This document shows, piece after piece, positions 43,833-54,959 of a DNA stretch of 64,000 nt; positions within the stretch are counted from its first letter, which is position 1, and the number at the start of each line of letters is the position of its first letter. Origin of the DNA: Strongylocentrotus droebachiensis (Eukaryota; Echinodermata; Echinoidea; Camarodonta; Strongylocentrotidae). The position numbers and the translations under genes were made by a program. The notes below the pieces were generated by a model, which saw nothing but the letters and a program-made list of their open reading frames with translations, did not search any database and was not told the DNA's origin. The DNA lies in assembly GCA_035222895.1 (NCBI GenBank), contig JAVYIG010006605.1:51014-115013 (forward strand). Direction: 5' to 3'.

Positions 43833-46800
43833 GTAAGGCCATATATGGTTTGAAATGTTATGTACGTAAAATGATATGCAACTTCATTATTAACAACTTT
43901 TTTAAAAATTCAAATTGTGAAAATTGTTTCTATATCAACTATCACGACGTTTTCCCTTCTTATCTCATATCTCACTCGCGCTCATTTTGTCTATCAATGT
44001 GGTGTGGGGGCTTTGTCTCTTTGCTACCACTAACACTCTAACACTTTATACATTGATATGTTCCGCTCATCTCTCTCTCTCTCTCTCTCTCTCTCCCTTC
44101 GTCTATCTCACCCTCTTTAGTTGCCTCTTTTTTCCTTGTCTTTATCTCTCTCTCTTATAACCACGATCATTTTTCCGTTATGACTGCTTCCCTAGATCTT
44201 AATTGGTTATGAGGACAACGAGAAGCTAGGTCTTCCATGTATCGTACCTTTCATTTTCCTTCCTCTCTATTTCAATGTTTATTTCTATTTATATGTCGTT
44301 CTCTATCACTCTCTATCTCTCCCTCTCTGTCTCTCTCTCCCTCTCTCTCTCTATCACTCTCTGTCTTTCTCTCTCCCTCTCTCTCTTCTCTCTCTCTCTC
44401 TCTCTCTCTCTATTCATTCATTCTATCTACCTCAATCATGATTCCACCGATCAGGAATACCAAATTTACGACAACCCCGAGATGATCGACAAAGACCCTT
44501 CGAGGTCGAAGGGGAGGACTAAGTTCCGTGTAGACGGTCTCGTCGAGGACTTGATCCTCCGTCTCGTGTCGCTCAGGGTCGGGTCCGACGTCAGCTGGAA
44601 GAGGACGGTGAATCTCATCTGTGATCGTCTGAAGAAGAACATGGCGCCAAAGCCGAAAGTCGACATCGACGAGCTGCCGAAGATTTTCTTCCGAGGTCGC
44701 GCGACAACGGCACAGGACGTTAGTGGTGCGTTTTATTTTTCCTTTTTTCATATAATTATTATCACAGAATGTAATACAACATGAAAAGGAAAAATAATGG
44801 CCATGATAAGCACTGATATCTGCATTAACTCTTCTTCTCTTTTGCTCAATCTACACAAAGATACAACCGTTTTAATCTCATCAAAAGTCACGAAGAACAG
44901 CTATTGGCCCTATATTGCTTGAGTGAAGTCCATCATTATAAGCCAATATTAGGAAAAGGGACAGTAATGTTGCCTTACCGCGGCTGATCTAGAATTCATT
45001 AGGGACTTTTAGATTCTGCACGACGAGAACTCGGACTGCCCTTTTAAGGCAATGTGACGTCACTGCCAGTGCCTTAAAAGGACGTCGCATTGCCTTAAAA
45101 GGGCAGTCCACCTTCTCGTCATGCAGAATCTAAAAGTCCCTACTGACGGAAGGGGGCGCGCAGCTCCGAGGAGATAAATATAATAATCACATTTTCAGGG
45201 ACTCTCTGGTTCTAAAATTGCTGCCCCAGTGGCAACTCATGGGATAATTTTTTTTGCAAGACAATATAAGATAAACCAGATATAAGTTGTTTGGGGGCTG
45301 ATACTAATGATGATTAGATCCTTTTTTAGCGCAGCTAATATAATATACCCCATTGCAATATGATGAAGACAAATAAAAACTTCCAACAGTGCTAACAGCC
45401 AAAACTTTTCCAAACGCTTCAGAAAACAAGTGCAACTTGAACAAAACCTTGAAGGCGATGCAGATGTGGCTTTTCTTATATCTAGTGGTTGATTATATTG
45501 AGACAATGAAAAGTGGCACAACTGAAAGCACAATCTTTTTGACTGAGGTGGTTTTAGAAGTTGCTTGTCCCGCCCCCCCCCCCCCACTCAGTGTTATTTA
45601 GGGTACACATATGCTCGTTCCCTCTTTTTGAAAGCACCCCCTATCTGAGGACTGCCAACATTTTCGAACCCCCCTTTCGCGGGCTTTTCACGGGCTTTTC
45701 CTGCCTTGGAGACCCCCCTAAATCAGAAAAATGCTCAATGTACCCCCTAAATTCAGAATAATTTCTCAGGAGTCCAAAGAGATGAGAGAAAAAAAGAAAA
45801 AACACCCCCTTTTTAAAGAAATCTCCGGGTGAAAAGTCAAATACACCCCTTTTTTTACAATTCTCGGGCCGGACTTTGTCGCACGAAAAGTACCCCTTTA
45901 CCGGACATTTTGGTAACACGCATGCGGTCATTCCAACCCCTGAGTGTGGGGGGGGGGGGGGGCCGGGTTGCTTGTAACGTGAATATGTGAATACGGATGA
46001 GATTTAGAAGATAATAATTCAGACAAATAATTTGTGCTCGACTGGAGATGCGAAGGTCGAGGGTTCGAATCCCAACACGGCACTAATATCCTTTGGCAAG
46101 ATATTAACCAGTACTTGCTACTCTCCACCCAGGTGTTAAATGGGTACCCGGTAGGATGCGACCGTCATTGTTGGTCAAACAGTTTTTGAGCGTCATGAAA
46201 TGCCTGGCTGGAATGCTCCCCAGGGAGTAGAGATTGTGCACACAGTGTGTGCGGGCAAGCACTGAATCCAATGACCGGGGTAATAGTTTATTTGTAAAGC
46301 GCTTAGAGACATTTGTAATAAGCGCTATATAAACATTCAATATCATTATTTTATTATTATGATTCTCCTTGCATCTTTCCTTTTAGATTCATGGTTCCTA
46401 TATTCCACCATCGACCTCACCGGGTATGATCTCCAGGGTGACTCAGACGCAGAGGAACTTCGACGACGCTTAGGGATTTTTCTGTCCATACGGCCACTCA
46501 TCCTCGTCAAACTTAATCTCAGTTACACAGGACTGGACAAGAAGAGCTTCCTCCCGCTACTTCCCTACATCGCCGAGCTCCGGTCCCTCCAGGTAAGGAC
46601 GACGACAATGACGACGATGATGATGATGATGATGATTATAACAATAATGATGATGTTGATAGTAATGGTGATGATGTTCTTGATTAATGATGACAATTAG
46701 GGATATATCTGTTCATGCAGCCCAACTCAATCCCACTAGACAAGACATATTTTCCCCCGTTCATCCCATACATCGCCAACCTCCTGTTCCTCCAGGTAAC

Positions 46801-49800
46801 GATGATGACGACGACGATGATGGTGATGATAATCTAAACATTGTCATGAGGGTTTTCCTAGCTTTTCAAAGAACAGAGTGGTACAGATTACATTCTTGAA
46901 ATCAAACCATTTCCCTGTTTAACTTTCAGGAGCTTGATCTGCGAGGTAACCGTCTGGATACAACCATCCTCAAATATTTCTACCCATACCTGGGAAAATT
47001 CGGCGACAAATTCCGCTCCGGTTTCTCCAGTCTTCGATGGGTCTACTTTAACCACAACGTGGACATCAACTGCCTGCCTATCCGGTTCATCATGGGCATC
47101 GAGCGCCGTTGGCCCCCGATCGAACACCGCCCGTCTCCACAGGAGCTGACGGAGAACCGCGCTACCGCCTGCGACTTCTCCAAGATCGAAAGGGTTCAAG
47201 CGAGACTGATCGAGAAGAGGGCGCAACTCCAGAAGAGCGCTCGGTTGGTGAACGTCAGCAAGGAGAAGGATTTGAGAGACCGCAAGAAGGCTGCGTTCTT
47301 GAGGAGGGTTGCTGGGGCTGCAAACCAGCTGCTTGCTGCTGATAAGTCGTTGATCATGGATATGTCAACCACGTCCGAACTCGGTCCTCTATCCGGTACA
47401 TTACTTGATCCAGAAATTGACGGTTCTGACGCTGGGCGGACTCGGAGTCGATTAGCTCGAGGAGAGCGGGTGTCTCTGCCGGCGCGGGCATCTGCTGCTG
47501 CTGTGCTTGCTATAGCAGGAAACAATCGAAACGCAAACGGCAACCACCCAAGAGGTTAGTATTGATCAGGCGCGCCGGAAGCAGTTTGGGATTGGGGGGG
47601 GGGGCAAACATTCCAGGGGGCTCACTTTCCAGGGGCAGTGACGTAATGAGAAAAAAGGTTCGGAAGGGGGGGGGGCAGACGAAAAATCTGCATCACCACC
47701 AGTCTTACACGTTATATGCAGGTCCCGCGGAACGTTTTTCATAGTGGAGTATTATCGATCAGGTAGAGCGTAAATTGGCGTGGGGTCAAGGGCATGAGCC
47801 TCGGCAGGGGGTCAAGGGGCTGAGCCCCCGGAAGCTCAGGGGTTTTAGGTATATAATTACGGTTAGATAAGCATCCAGGGGCCCTCTGTAAGGCAATTGA
47901 CGTGTTCCAAGAGGGGGGGGGGGGGGGAGAGCCCCCAGAAGCTCAGAGGTTTTAATATTTAACTACGGTCAGATGAGCATCCAGGGGCAGTCTTAGGGTC
48001 CTTGGTGTGGTCCAGAGGGCAGAGCCCCCGGAAGCTCAGGGGCTTTAGGTATTTAATTACGGTCAGATGAGCATCCAGGGGCCCGCCGTAGGGCCCTTGG
48101 TGGGGTCCAGGGGGCAGAGCTACCGGAAGCTCAGGGGTTTTAGGTATTTAATTACGGTCAGATAAGCATCCAGGGGCCCGCCTTAGGTCCCTTGGTGGGG
48201 TCCGGGGTGGAGCCCCCGGTAGCTCTGGGGTTTTAAGCATTTAATTACGGTCAGATGAGCATTTTTTATACCTTATTTGTGACATTGGCAGGTCACTTAT
48301 TTTTTTCTCCGTCTTTCTTTCTTTTTCTCTTTAACATACTTTTTAAAAAAAGGAAGGGGGGGGGGCTCGAGCCCAGCCACTTTGCAGACCATGACATAAA
48401 GGCTTCTAAATAAGCGTATTTCGCCTGACTGTAATGTGGGAATTTCTTATTTTCCAACAAACGCATAAAAGGGTATGACTTACAAAAAAAATTGAGAAAA
48501 AATGCCGGAAAATCATGTCACAACATCAACATGTCTAAATCACTTGTTTCGAATAAGAAATACTAAACCACCCCCCCCCCCCCCCCCCCATCAGTACGCC
48601 AGCGTTCAGGGGCTCATGTCTTCTCACCCCTATAACAAAAAAACGGACACGCTTTCCCATTCTCGCACAATATGTCCACGATATGCGCGTATCGCTATTA
48701 GACCTCCATTTAAAATACCGTATAGGTGGCATGCGCAATGTTTATGAAATTTAATTCCTGTGAACTTTCCTTTTTCTTTGAATGGAATTGTATATGTGAT
48801 TTAATTCAGGTTTTTATTATAGTTACGTTCTTTTGGATTAAAAATACAAACCATGTTTACTCCTTTATTGTTGTTGTTTTGTTTTTTTGGAGGCGGGGGG
48901 GGGGGGGCGTTTTGGGGGGGGCAAAAATGCGTTTTGCCCCCCACTTTTTTGACCCTGCCCCCCCTGCCCCCCCCCCCCAACTTCCGGCGCCTATGGTATT
49001 GATGATACGATCGATGACGGTTGCACGAGAAGCGTCAATTCCATTGCGCCAATTAAAACGTAAGACGGCGCCAGTGACCGTGCGGTCTTTCATGCGTCAC
49101 GTGGGAGTTATATCATTTACAAAGTGAATGCAAAACAAAAGTTGGAACGAACGATTTTGATAACTGGCACATGGGCTCGGCTCATTGCCTTCAGATATTC
49201 AATTGACGCATAAACGCAGTCGAAGTGACACCTCGTGTGCAACAAGTATTGGACACGGCAGCAGAAATTCAAATTACATAGGCTTAGTGGCACCCTCATG
49301 GTTTGAGATTTGGAAAATATGTTATGACGGAAATAATATATACGAGGTGCCACCGACCTCTGCGTCAATTATGCCTACCCCTCAAAATATACTTTATGCC
49401 TACCATATAGAATATACTTTATGCCTACCGTATAGAATATACTTTATGCCTACCGTTCAAAATATACTTTATGCCTCAGGCGAAAATTCGTACTTGAAAA
49501 AGACCTTTGATTTGTTTGATACGCAGATACTGTTATTCCAAGATTCATCAAGCCTTCTTGAGTCCAGAAACTGTGTCTGTGCTCGTCTGCTCGAACGTGC
49601 GTTGATGTACCTGAATACCCCAAGTTGATAGGCGAAATTAAAGTGACACGTTTGGTATGCAGTTTAAAATAAAAGCGATTCATTTGCATTCATTCTGTCT
49701 TGAAAGCGAAATATCACAACTCTTTCTATATGCTTTCCGTTTTTTTTTTTTTTTTTTTTTAATAAAAGCCAATAAATATAGCCTAGCGATATATACAAGT

Positions 49801-50567
49801 TAAAGCTTTTTGCCATTCCAATAGTATTTTTTTTTTCTTTCTTTCTTTCTTCTTCTTCTCCCTCTTCTCCCTCTTCTCCAAAAGAGGAGTTGTCTCAGGC
49901 TCAAGCTTTACAGACTTTAATATTTCAGAATTTAATTTGTAATATTCTCCGCAAAAAAAATACAGGACCGGACGCAGGTGATATACACGTCTATGCCGTT
50001 GCTACTGGAAATGTTTGTATCGTTTACAGTTGTAAATGAATATTATAAGTCCAATCTTTATATATTGATAAATACTATATTAACTGCATTTAGTGCCATC
50101 TATCTATCAGGCTATAGTTCATCCAGACGTTGGACAATGCCCTCCTCATAACATTTCCATTCTCTTCTGTCTCTAGCTGTCCTAGTCCAAGCGGCCGTTC
50201 CCATGTATGATGTTAGGTCATTTCTCCATCTTCTCTTCTGCCTTCCTCTTCTTCTCTTTAGTGCCATAATTTATATAAATATATAAATGTCACTTCCTAA
50301 AAGACGATTGTGAAGGATACCTCAAGCTTCAACTGAGAAAAATAAGAACCTGTTTCTTGTTTATTTTAAGGACAAATCGATGGACACGTCCATGGTGAGG
50401 AAGTACTCACTGCCGGACAGAACAGACAAAATCATGACATCGATGACGAAGATTTGCAGGAGAATTCGACAGAGGAGCCGAGTGTTCCAGAAGACGAAAG
50501 AAATGGTCACACTTATCTTGTTCGAATTGTCTACAGGCAACGGGGATATAACAGGATCTTTACATAA
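43341..50567 (+). CDS. LRRC75A/B-like leucine-rich-repeat protein, at least 5 exons
   Basis: Whole-gene entry; exons follow. The joined frame gives 596 residues without the cassette exon. Residues 1-164 start with an acidic disordered region and end in a helical segment (RLYLVDMVRYSAKIDDL, GIYIMQLQR). Residues 165-254 are mostly helical. Residues about 258-370 hold leucine-rich repeats (VKLNLSYTGLD, LDLRGNRLD) ending in the LRWVYFNHNVDI element. The order of segments and the NHNVDI/GNNVDI-like ending match LRRC75A/B (formerly FAM211), whose function is poorly known. A basic helical stretch and a disordered tail then extend the protein beyond the vertebrate length. No signal peptide or membrane helix is seen, so it is likely intracellular. 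Confidence 0.8.
44455..44725 (+). CDS. LRRC75-like exon 2
   Basis: 271 nt, acceptor CCGATCAG after a long TC-rich tract, donor G|GTGCGT, phases 0 to 1. It encodes the helical DGLVEDLILRLVSLRVG region. The TC run at 44300-44412 serves as an extreme polypyrimidine tract. Two other GT sites within 7 bp were considered; only those leaving phase 1 join exon 3. Confidence 0.8.
45000..45142. mobile_element. MITE, full palindromic copy (GGGACTTTTAGATT family)
   Basis: 143 bp, nearly palindromic along its length, with ends GGGACTTTTAGATTCTGCA and its inverse, and TA outside both. A perfect CRE octamer TGACGTCA sits near the centre. It lies in intron 2 of the LRRC75-like gene. Confidence 0.8.
45570..45965. 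mobile_element. Inverted-repeat element with C/G-tract ends
   Basis: The ends CCCCCCACTCAGTG and CTGAGTGTGGGGGG are inverted. The interior is rich in CCCCCTAAAT-type motifs. No frame of note is present. Confidence 0.45.
46025..46355 (+). mobile_element. tRNA-headed SINE
   Basis: Box B GGTTCGAATCCC, body CCTTTGGCAAGATATTAACC, GGGTACCCGG, tail GCGCTATATAAAC and ATT-rich end. It inserted just upstream of exon 3 of the LRRC75-like gene; the exon's acceptor tract begins about 25 bp after its end. Confidence 0.75.
46387..46592 (+). CDS. LRRC75-like exon 3: leucine-rich repeats
   Basis: 206 nt, acceptor CCTTTTAG, donor CCAG|GTAAGG, phases 1 to 0. It encodes STIDLTGYDLQG and LNLSYTGLDKKSF followed by PYIAELRSLQ. 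Confidence 0.85.
46721..46795 (+). CDS. Candidate cassette exon: duplicated LRR unit
   Basis: 75 nt between GTTCATGCAG and CCAG|GTAACG, phase 0 at both ends. It encodes a 25-residue copy of the end of exon 3 (LDKTYFPPFIPYIANLLFLQ against LDKKSFLPLLPYIAELRSLQ). It can be included or skipped without changing frame and would add one repeat. The acceptor tract is weak, so it may be a relic. Confidence 0.5.
46930..47554 (+). CDS. LRRC75-like exon 4
   Basis: Acceptor TTTAACTTTCAG, starting ELDLRGNRLDTTI in phase 0. It holds the last repeats, LPIRFIMGIERR, a basic helix (IERVQARLIEKRAQLQKSAR) and a Ser/Ala-rich stretch. It ends either at donor AAGAG|GTTAGT (phase 1), which I prefer, or by reading on to TAG at 47557-47559. 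Reading through would give a 532-residue protein. Confidence 0.85.
47790..48262. repeat. Minisatellite, about 100-bp unit, about 5 copies
   Basis: Units contain CCCCCGGAAGCTCAGGGG, TTTTAGGTATTTAATTACGG and CAGATGAGCATCCAGGGGC. They lie in the last intron of the LRRC75-like gene. Confidence 0.85.
49371..49475. repeat. Short tandem repeat, about 26-bp unit, 4 copies
   Basis: Units of AATATACTTTATGCCTACC with a variable linker. Confidence 0.8.
50105..50262 (-). pseudogene. RTE-type LINE C-terminal fragment
   Basis: The minus-strand reading GRQKRRWRNDLTSYMGTAAW then TRTARDRREWKCYEE matches the conserved end of RTE-like and related LINE polyproteins (GRPK.RW.DDL......W...A.DR..W). Only this end is present. 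Confidence 0.5.
50371..50567 (+). CDS. LRRC75-like terminal exon (acidic tail)
   Basis: Acceptor TTTATTTTAAG. With the phase-1 donor at 47554 the frame stays open for 64 codons to TAA at 50565-50567 and gives an acidic tail (DIDDEDLQENSTEEPSVPED). A second open frame overlaps it but does not fit the donor phase. The preceding intron would be 2.8 kb of repeats. Confidence 0.55.
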
Positions 50568-51231
50568 TAATAAGACACATTTCTTAGAGTATTTATCTAC
50601 TTCACATTGCTCTAACATTTCTCGTCTGTTTTCAAAATGAAAACGCATTCCATAACCTAAAATACAGATACAAGATTTTGGGAAACATTACCCAAAGCAT
50701 TAATCATGAATAACATTACTCTAACATTACTCTTTTTTCTTTCGAAATGAGAAAGTATCCCAAAATATAGATACATGTACAAGATTTTTGAAGACGTTAC
50801 CCAAAACACTCATCATGAAAAGGCGAATTATATTCAGGCAGAGCCTTTAATGAAAACAGTACAAATAAGAGGACTTATGTATCGCGTGATCACATTGGGA
50901 AAATTGTTTATTATGAGAAACTCGGTGAGATTAAAATTAAAATGAATAATATTGTAATATAGACATATTATCTTGTACGTTAATGATAAGAGCAAGGCGA
51001 GAAATTGACATTATCGTTTGAAGGACATACTACAAAGAAAAGAAATGTGGTTATCCGAATATGTTCAGGATGCGACGATACTAACTTTCGAGGCTAAATG
51101 TAATGTTTTACCTTTAATGGATTTTCAAGGAAGTTCAGAATTACGTCTGTTTAATTTTTATTGTGCAAATTAATTAAGCCAACAACTTGGAACTTCATGT
51201 GTCAACTGCTGTGTGGCAAATATAAAATATC

Positions 51232-51237
51232 AATAAA
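51232..51237 (+). promoter_or_regulatory. Candidate polyadenylation signal
   Basis: AATAAA about 665 bp after the predicted stop at 50567, in AT-rich sequence. It is a plausible 3' end for the LRRC75-like gene, but AATAAA is frequent here. Confidence 0.3.
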
Positions 51238-51344
51238 ACTTAATCATGAAATATAAATGTAAACGGCCTTTCTATTGTTATATATAAATACGAATTAATG
51301 GAATGGAAGTGCGGCTATTGTGAAAATGGTTTGGTATGGGAAAT

Positions 51345-51880
51345 GCTATGCATTGGTTTCTTGAAACAGGCCCCAGGTCTCGCACCTCAAATACCCCCCC
51401 CCCCCCCTCCCCTCTCTCTCTCTCTCTCGCTCTGTTATATACATAGAGTCAATTCAATAATCAGGCTTTTAAAAGAGAATAATTAAAGTGATTAATATTT
51501 TAGTGTACCAAAATGCAATACATTTGTTTCCTGAGACAGACCCCAGGTCTTGCACCTCAAATACTCTTACCCCCCCCCCCCCCCTTCTCACTCTCTCGCT
51601 GTTATATACATGAATCAATTCAATAATTAGGCTTTTAAAAGAGGATAATTAAAGAGAATTATATTTTGGTGTACCAAAATACAATGCATTTGTTTCCTGA
51701 GACAATACCCAGGTCTTGCACCTCAAATACTCTTACCCCCCCCCCCCCCCCACCACCCCTCCTCTCTTTCTCTCTCTCTCTCTCTGTATCTCTCTTTCTG
51801 TATCTCTCTCGCTGTTACTTAGAGTCGATTCAATAATCAGGCTTTTAAAAGAGGATAATTAAAGTGATAAATATGTTGGT
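51345..51880. repeat. Tandem repeat, about 165-190-bp unit, 3 copies
   Basis: Each copy has TTGTTTCCTGAGACAGACCC, CACCTCAAATACTC, a poly-C run, a CT run, and CAATTCAATAATTAGGCTTT then TAAAAGAGGATAATTAAAG. Length differences come from the poly-C and CT runs. Confidence 0.85.
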
Positions 51881-52531
51881 GTCCCTTTTCTTTCTGGAGG
51901 TAAAATAGGAGGTTTGACGGTGAACATCTTAATCTTTCTTTTTACCCGTTCACTATTGCACTTTAGACTGTACAAGTCCATATCATCTACACATATGTCA
52001 TTTCCATACAGCATACCAACATCCATTCCTGGGTGCCGTCTTATAAAGAGTTGCAATCACAAGTCCTTCAATCAATCGCAAGTTTGCAGTCTCCTATCTC
52101 TTTTGTACATGGTTGCGATTGATATCAACCGCAAATAAGTTGTGATAAATATCAACTCTTTATAAGATGGGGCCCTGATGTATACATGGATATCAAAAAA
52201 GAGGAAGCAACAAACTCCATTGTTGAGAATAAAAGATTATTTGCAATAGAAATATATGGATTTATTGAATTATCCCTAGTGAAAAAACAACTTTTACCCC
52301 ACATTTTTATTACTTAAAATATAAGGTTTAAGTTTTTTCTCTTCCATCATGCTTCTATAGCAGCAGTTATGTTAATTCTTTTTCAAAAAATTAATTCATA
52401 TATCCTCCTAAGTACTCTACAACTGTAACAAAATTCATGATACATGTAATACAAACTTCTAATTGTACATACCAATATAACCATGCAATCTATTCACACA
52501 TAAAAAATATGTTACATGATTTACTTGAAAA

Positions 52532-52636
52532 ATATCGTCGCTGTTTTCACGAAGTGACGGTAGTGAAAAAAAATTGCATTCACTTTGCGTTACGATTTTC
52601 CTCACTACCGTCACTTCGTGAAAACAAGGACGATAT
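52532..52636. repeat. Hairpin-forming inverted repeat
   Basis: TTTTCACGAAGTGACGGTAGTGA and its inverse face each other around a loop of roughly 35 bp, with ATATCGTC and GACGATAT outside. No flanking element was identified. Confidence 0.8.
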
Positions 52637-54617
52637 GAAGAAAAAAATACAATTTTGCAATTTTTTCCAACAAGTTTCATACTTCTTTATGGAATTCAAG
52701 ACCATCCCTCCTCAAGAATCCTTAAGACAGAAAAAAAAACCTCTGTATCTTTCTTAAACAATCTGATGAACGGGAATCTGTGTTACTTTTGATTTGGAAA
52801 CCTTCATCTTTATAGGCTTATAAAGTACCCATCTGCGATATGAAATATAAAATGGTAGCAAGAAATTATATCCAAAGTACATGTACCCCTCATTTAATCT
52901 TTTTTTTTTAAAGTGTATTTAGATAGAAACAAAATACATCGATAAACTTCTAAAGATTGTGGAGGCATGCGAAAAAATGTAAATACTACCGTAGTGATTG
53001 CATAAACTGACTTAATTTGTATACAGAAGGACTATTGCAGTTACTCAAGTTCTCAATGCATTTGTATATTTTTTATCTTTTCACGGTTGTCCCTTGCATA
53101 ATGCTAGAAATTCAGCTCAAAATACCATAACAAAAAGTGGCAAAATATTTTATATATATACATATCACTATCTTTAATTAAAGTGACCGACAGTGAAGTA
53201 AAATTAACTAAGTTAACTTTCCACATATTGTTTAACATAACAAACATGCAACCATTTTGTTCTACCAAATACATGTAGGTGTTACATCTATACATGTATG
53301 TAAATTAAAAACATTCATAAGTTTGACTACAAGAGAAAAAAGGCAAGGTAAGCTCTATTATAAAGAAGAAAAAATATACTATAAAACAAAATATAAAGCA
53401 AGCAAGGTGTTTTGTAACTTACAAAGTAAGATCTAAAAAGCCTCTTCTCTTTTTTCAGCTGAACCCAATTCAAAGTAAGGTTAAACCATACATTGTATAT
53501 TCCAAAAAAGGGAAAAAAGCGCAATAATCAGGAAAACCAACATTTTTGAAAAACCTTTTAGTTAACCCATACAATTGTAACTTCCAACAAAGGGGAAAGA
53601 CAGAATAATCAGGAAAACCCAAAAGCAAAATCAAATATTGAGATGCAGTCATTGTAATAATTTACCAAATGCTGAGCACATATTCTAAGCAAATATACCA
53701 ACACTTGTAGGATAGAGGGATATAATATACACATTAAGGCATATTTTGTATTTTTTGGTGTTAGACCGATATGCGCATGTACAATTGCACTTAAAAATAG
53801 CAATTCAGTCCAAATTAAGCATTACACCCCAGCATACAATATACTACGGTAGATCTAAATCAAAACATGACAAAATGGTAAAAGGCAGTTATGAAATACT
53901 TTCCCTGATCATTTTTTGTTGTCACTATTATATATATAAAGATCAATTATTAATTGTATAGATCAACATATTCATGCCATATGAAATGTTCAATGTGCAT
54001 ATAAATTGCATACAGTGAATCTAACTAATACATGCACATTATTAGTCATTAATATCAATCTATGATTAAAATAGAAAAATTTGAAAATGCATGATAGATA
54101 CAGAATGACATACAGGTGTATGTTCAGTTGATATGTAATTTCATATATCTTTCTCTCAAAAATATTATCTTACATGAAGAATGGAAGCTCTTTTAAAGTT
54201 TACATGATGAAAGTTCTCTTGAATACTCACTTCAGCTCTATTACTGTAAGAAAATTATCAATATACCTATTTTCTATAAAGTTTTACACCAAGACAGTTA
54301 AAAGAGAAAGAGAAAGACCTAATATATGAAGGTGAATAAAGTGGCTTGTAATTACAAAGTATACAAACTCATGTTTCAGTGAGATGGCTAAAGATAAAAT
54401 GTCAAATAATTTCAGAAATTTACTTTTCTCAACCTCTACTGCACTACACATATTTCAATATTACCTATTCAGCGTGAATACTTCAGCTCATTCAAACAGC
54501 CTCTCACTCAAGCACTCTTTAATATAATGCCTGATAAATTGCGTAAACTTCCTTCGAACACCCACCCTGCACTCTCCCAGCACCCTTTCTGAACCCTATC
54601 TAAACCCTTAAGGCCTT

Positions 54618-54860
54618 TGTGGGTCCTTACTACACCCGTATTGCACCCCTCCTGCACCCCTTTGCCCCATCATGCACCTGTTTCTCCTATATTTTATCTG
54701 AAGAAGTTGGATCCTTACTACACCCCCCCCCCCCAACCACCTCATTCTCCTATTTCTTATCTGGGGAAGTTGGATCCTTTCTACACCCTTATTGCACCCT
54801 CTTGCACCCTTCTTGCCCCCCTCCTGTACCCCTTTTGCCCCCCTCATGCACCTGTTCCCC
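54618..54860 (-). repeat. Tandem repeat of the tetraspanin's last codons and stop (about 3 units)
   Basis: On the minus strand the exon end GCTCCAACTTCAGATAAGAAATAG is followed by two further versions, each beginning GATCCAACTTC and running through an AGATAA core to a TAG. They are joined by CACCCCTCCTGCACCC-type (plus strand) spacers. Units lie about 60-110 bp apart. Confidence 0.75.
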
Positions 54861-54959
54861 CTATTTCTTATCTGAAGTTGGAGCTTGGTGGTAGTCGTAC
54901 TGGTCCTGAGCCTCTCTGATCTTCCCAATGAAAAGCCATGTCAGCAAACAGCCGATAAG
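54861..54959 (-). CDS. Tetraspanin last exon, distal alternative
   Basis: 99 nt, acceptor ATTATCTACAG. It encodes LIGCLLTWLFIGKI, parallel to the proximal exon, then a longer tail (REAQDQYDYHQAPTSDKK) and TAG at 54861-54863. The tail has tyrosines and could carry sorting signals; that is inference. Confidence 0.75.
   Translation of the reverse strand, partial: LIGCLLTWLFIGKIREAQDQYDYHQAPTSDKK

Larger units (their letters stand above)
50568..54617. other. Intergenic, convergent gene ends
   Basis: The LRRC75-like gene (+) and the tetraspanin (-) end toward each other here. Apart from the tandem repeat and hairpin listed, the sequence is AT-rich with no supported frame. The part near 52000-54600 could be 3' UTR of the long tetraspanin form. 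Confidence 0.5.

Noticed and set aside
50380-50640. The longer frame starting MDTSMVRK as the last exon of the LRRC75-like gene
   Set aside because: It needs a phase-0 donor, while the available donor at 47554 leaves phase 1. Kept only as an alternative.
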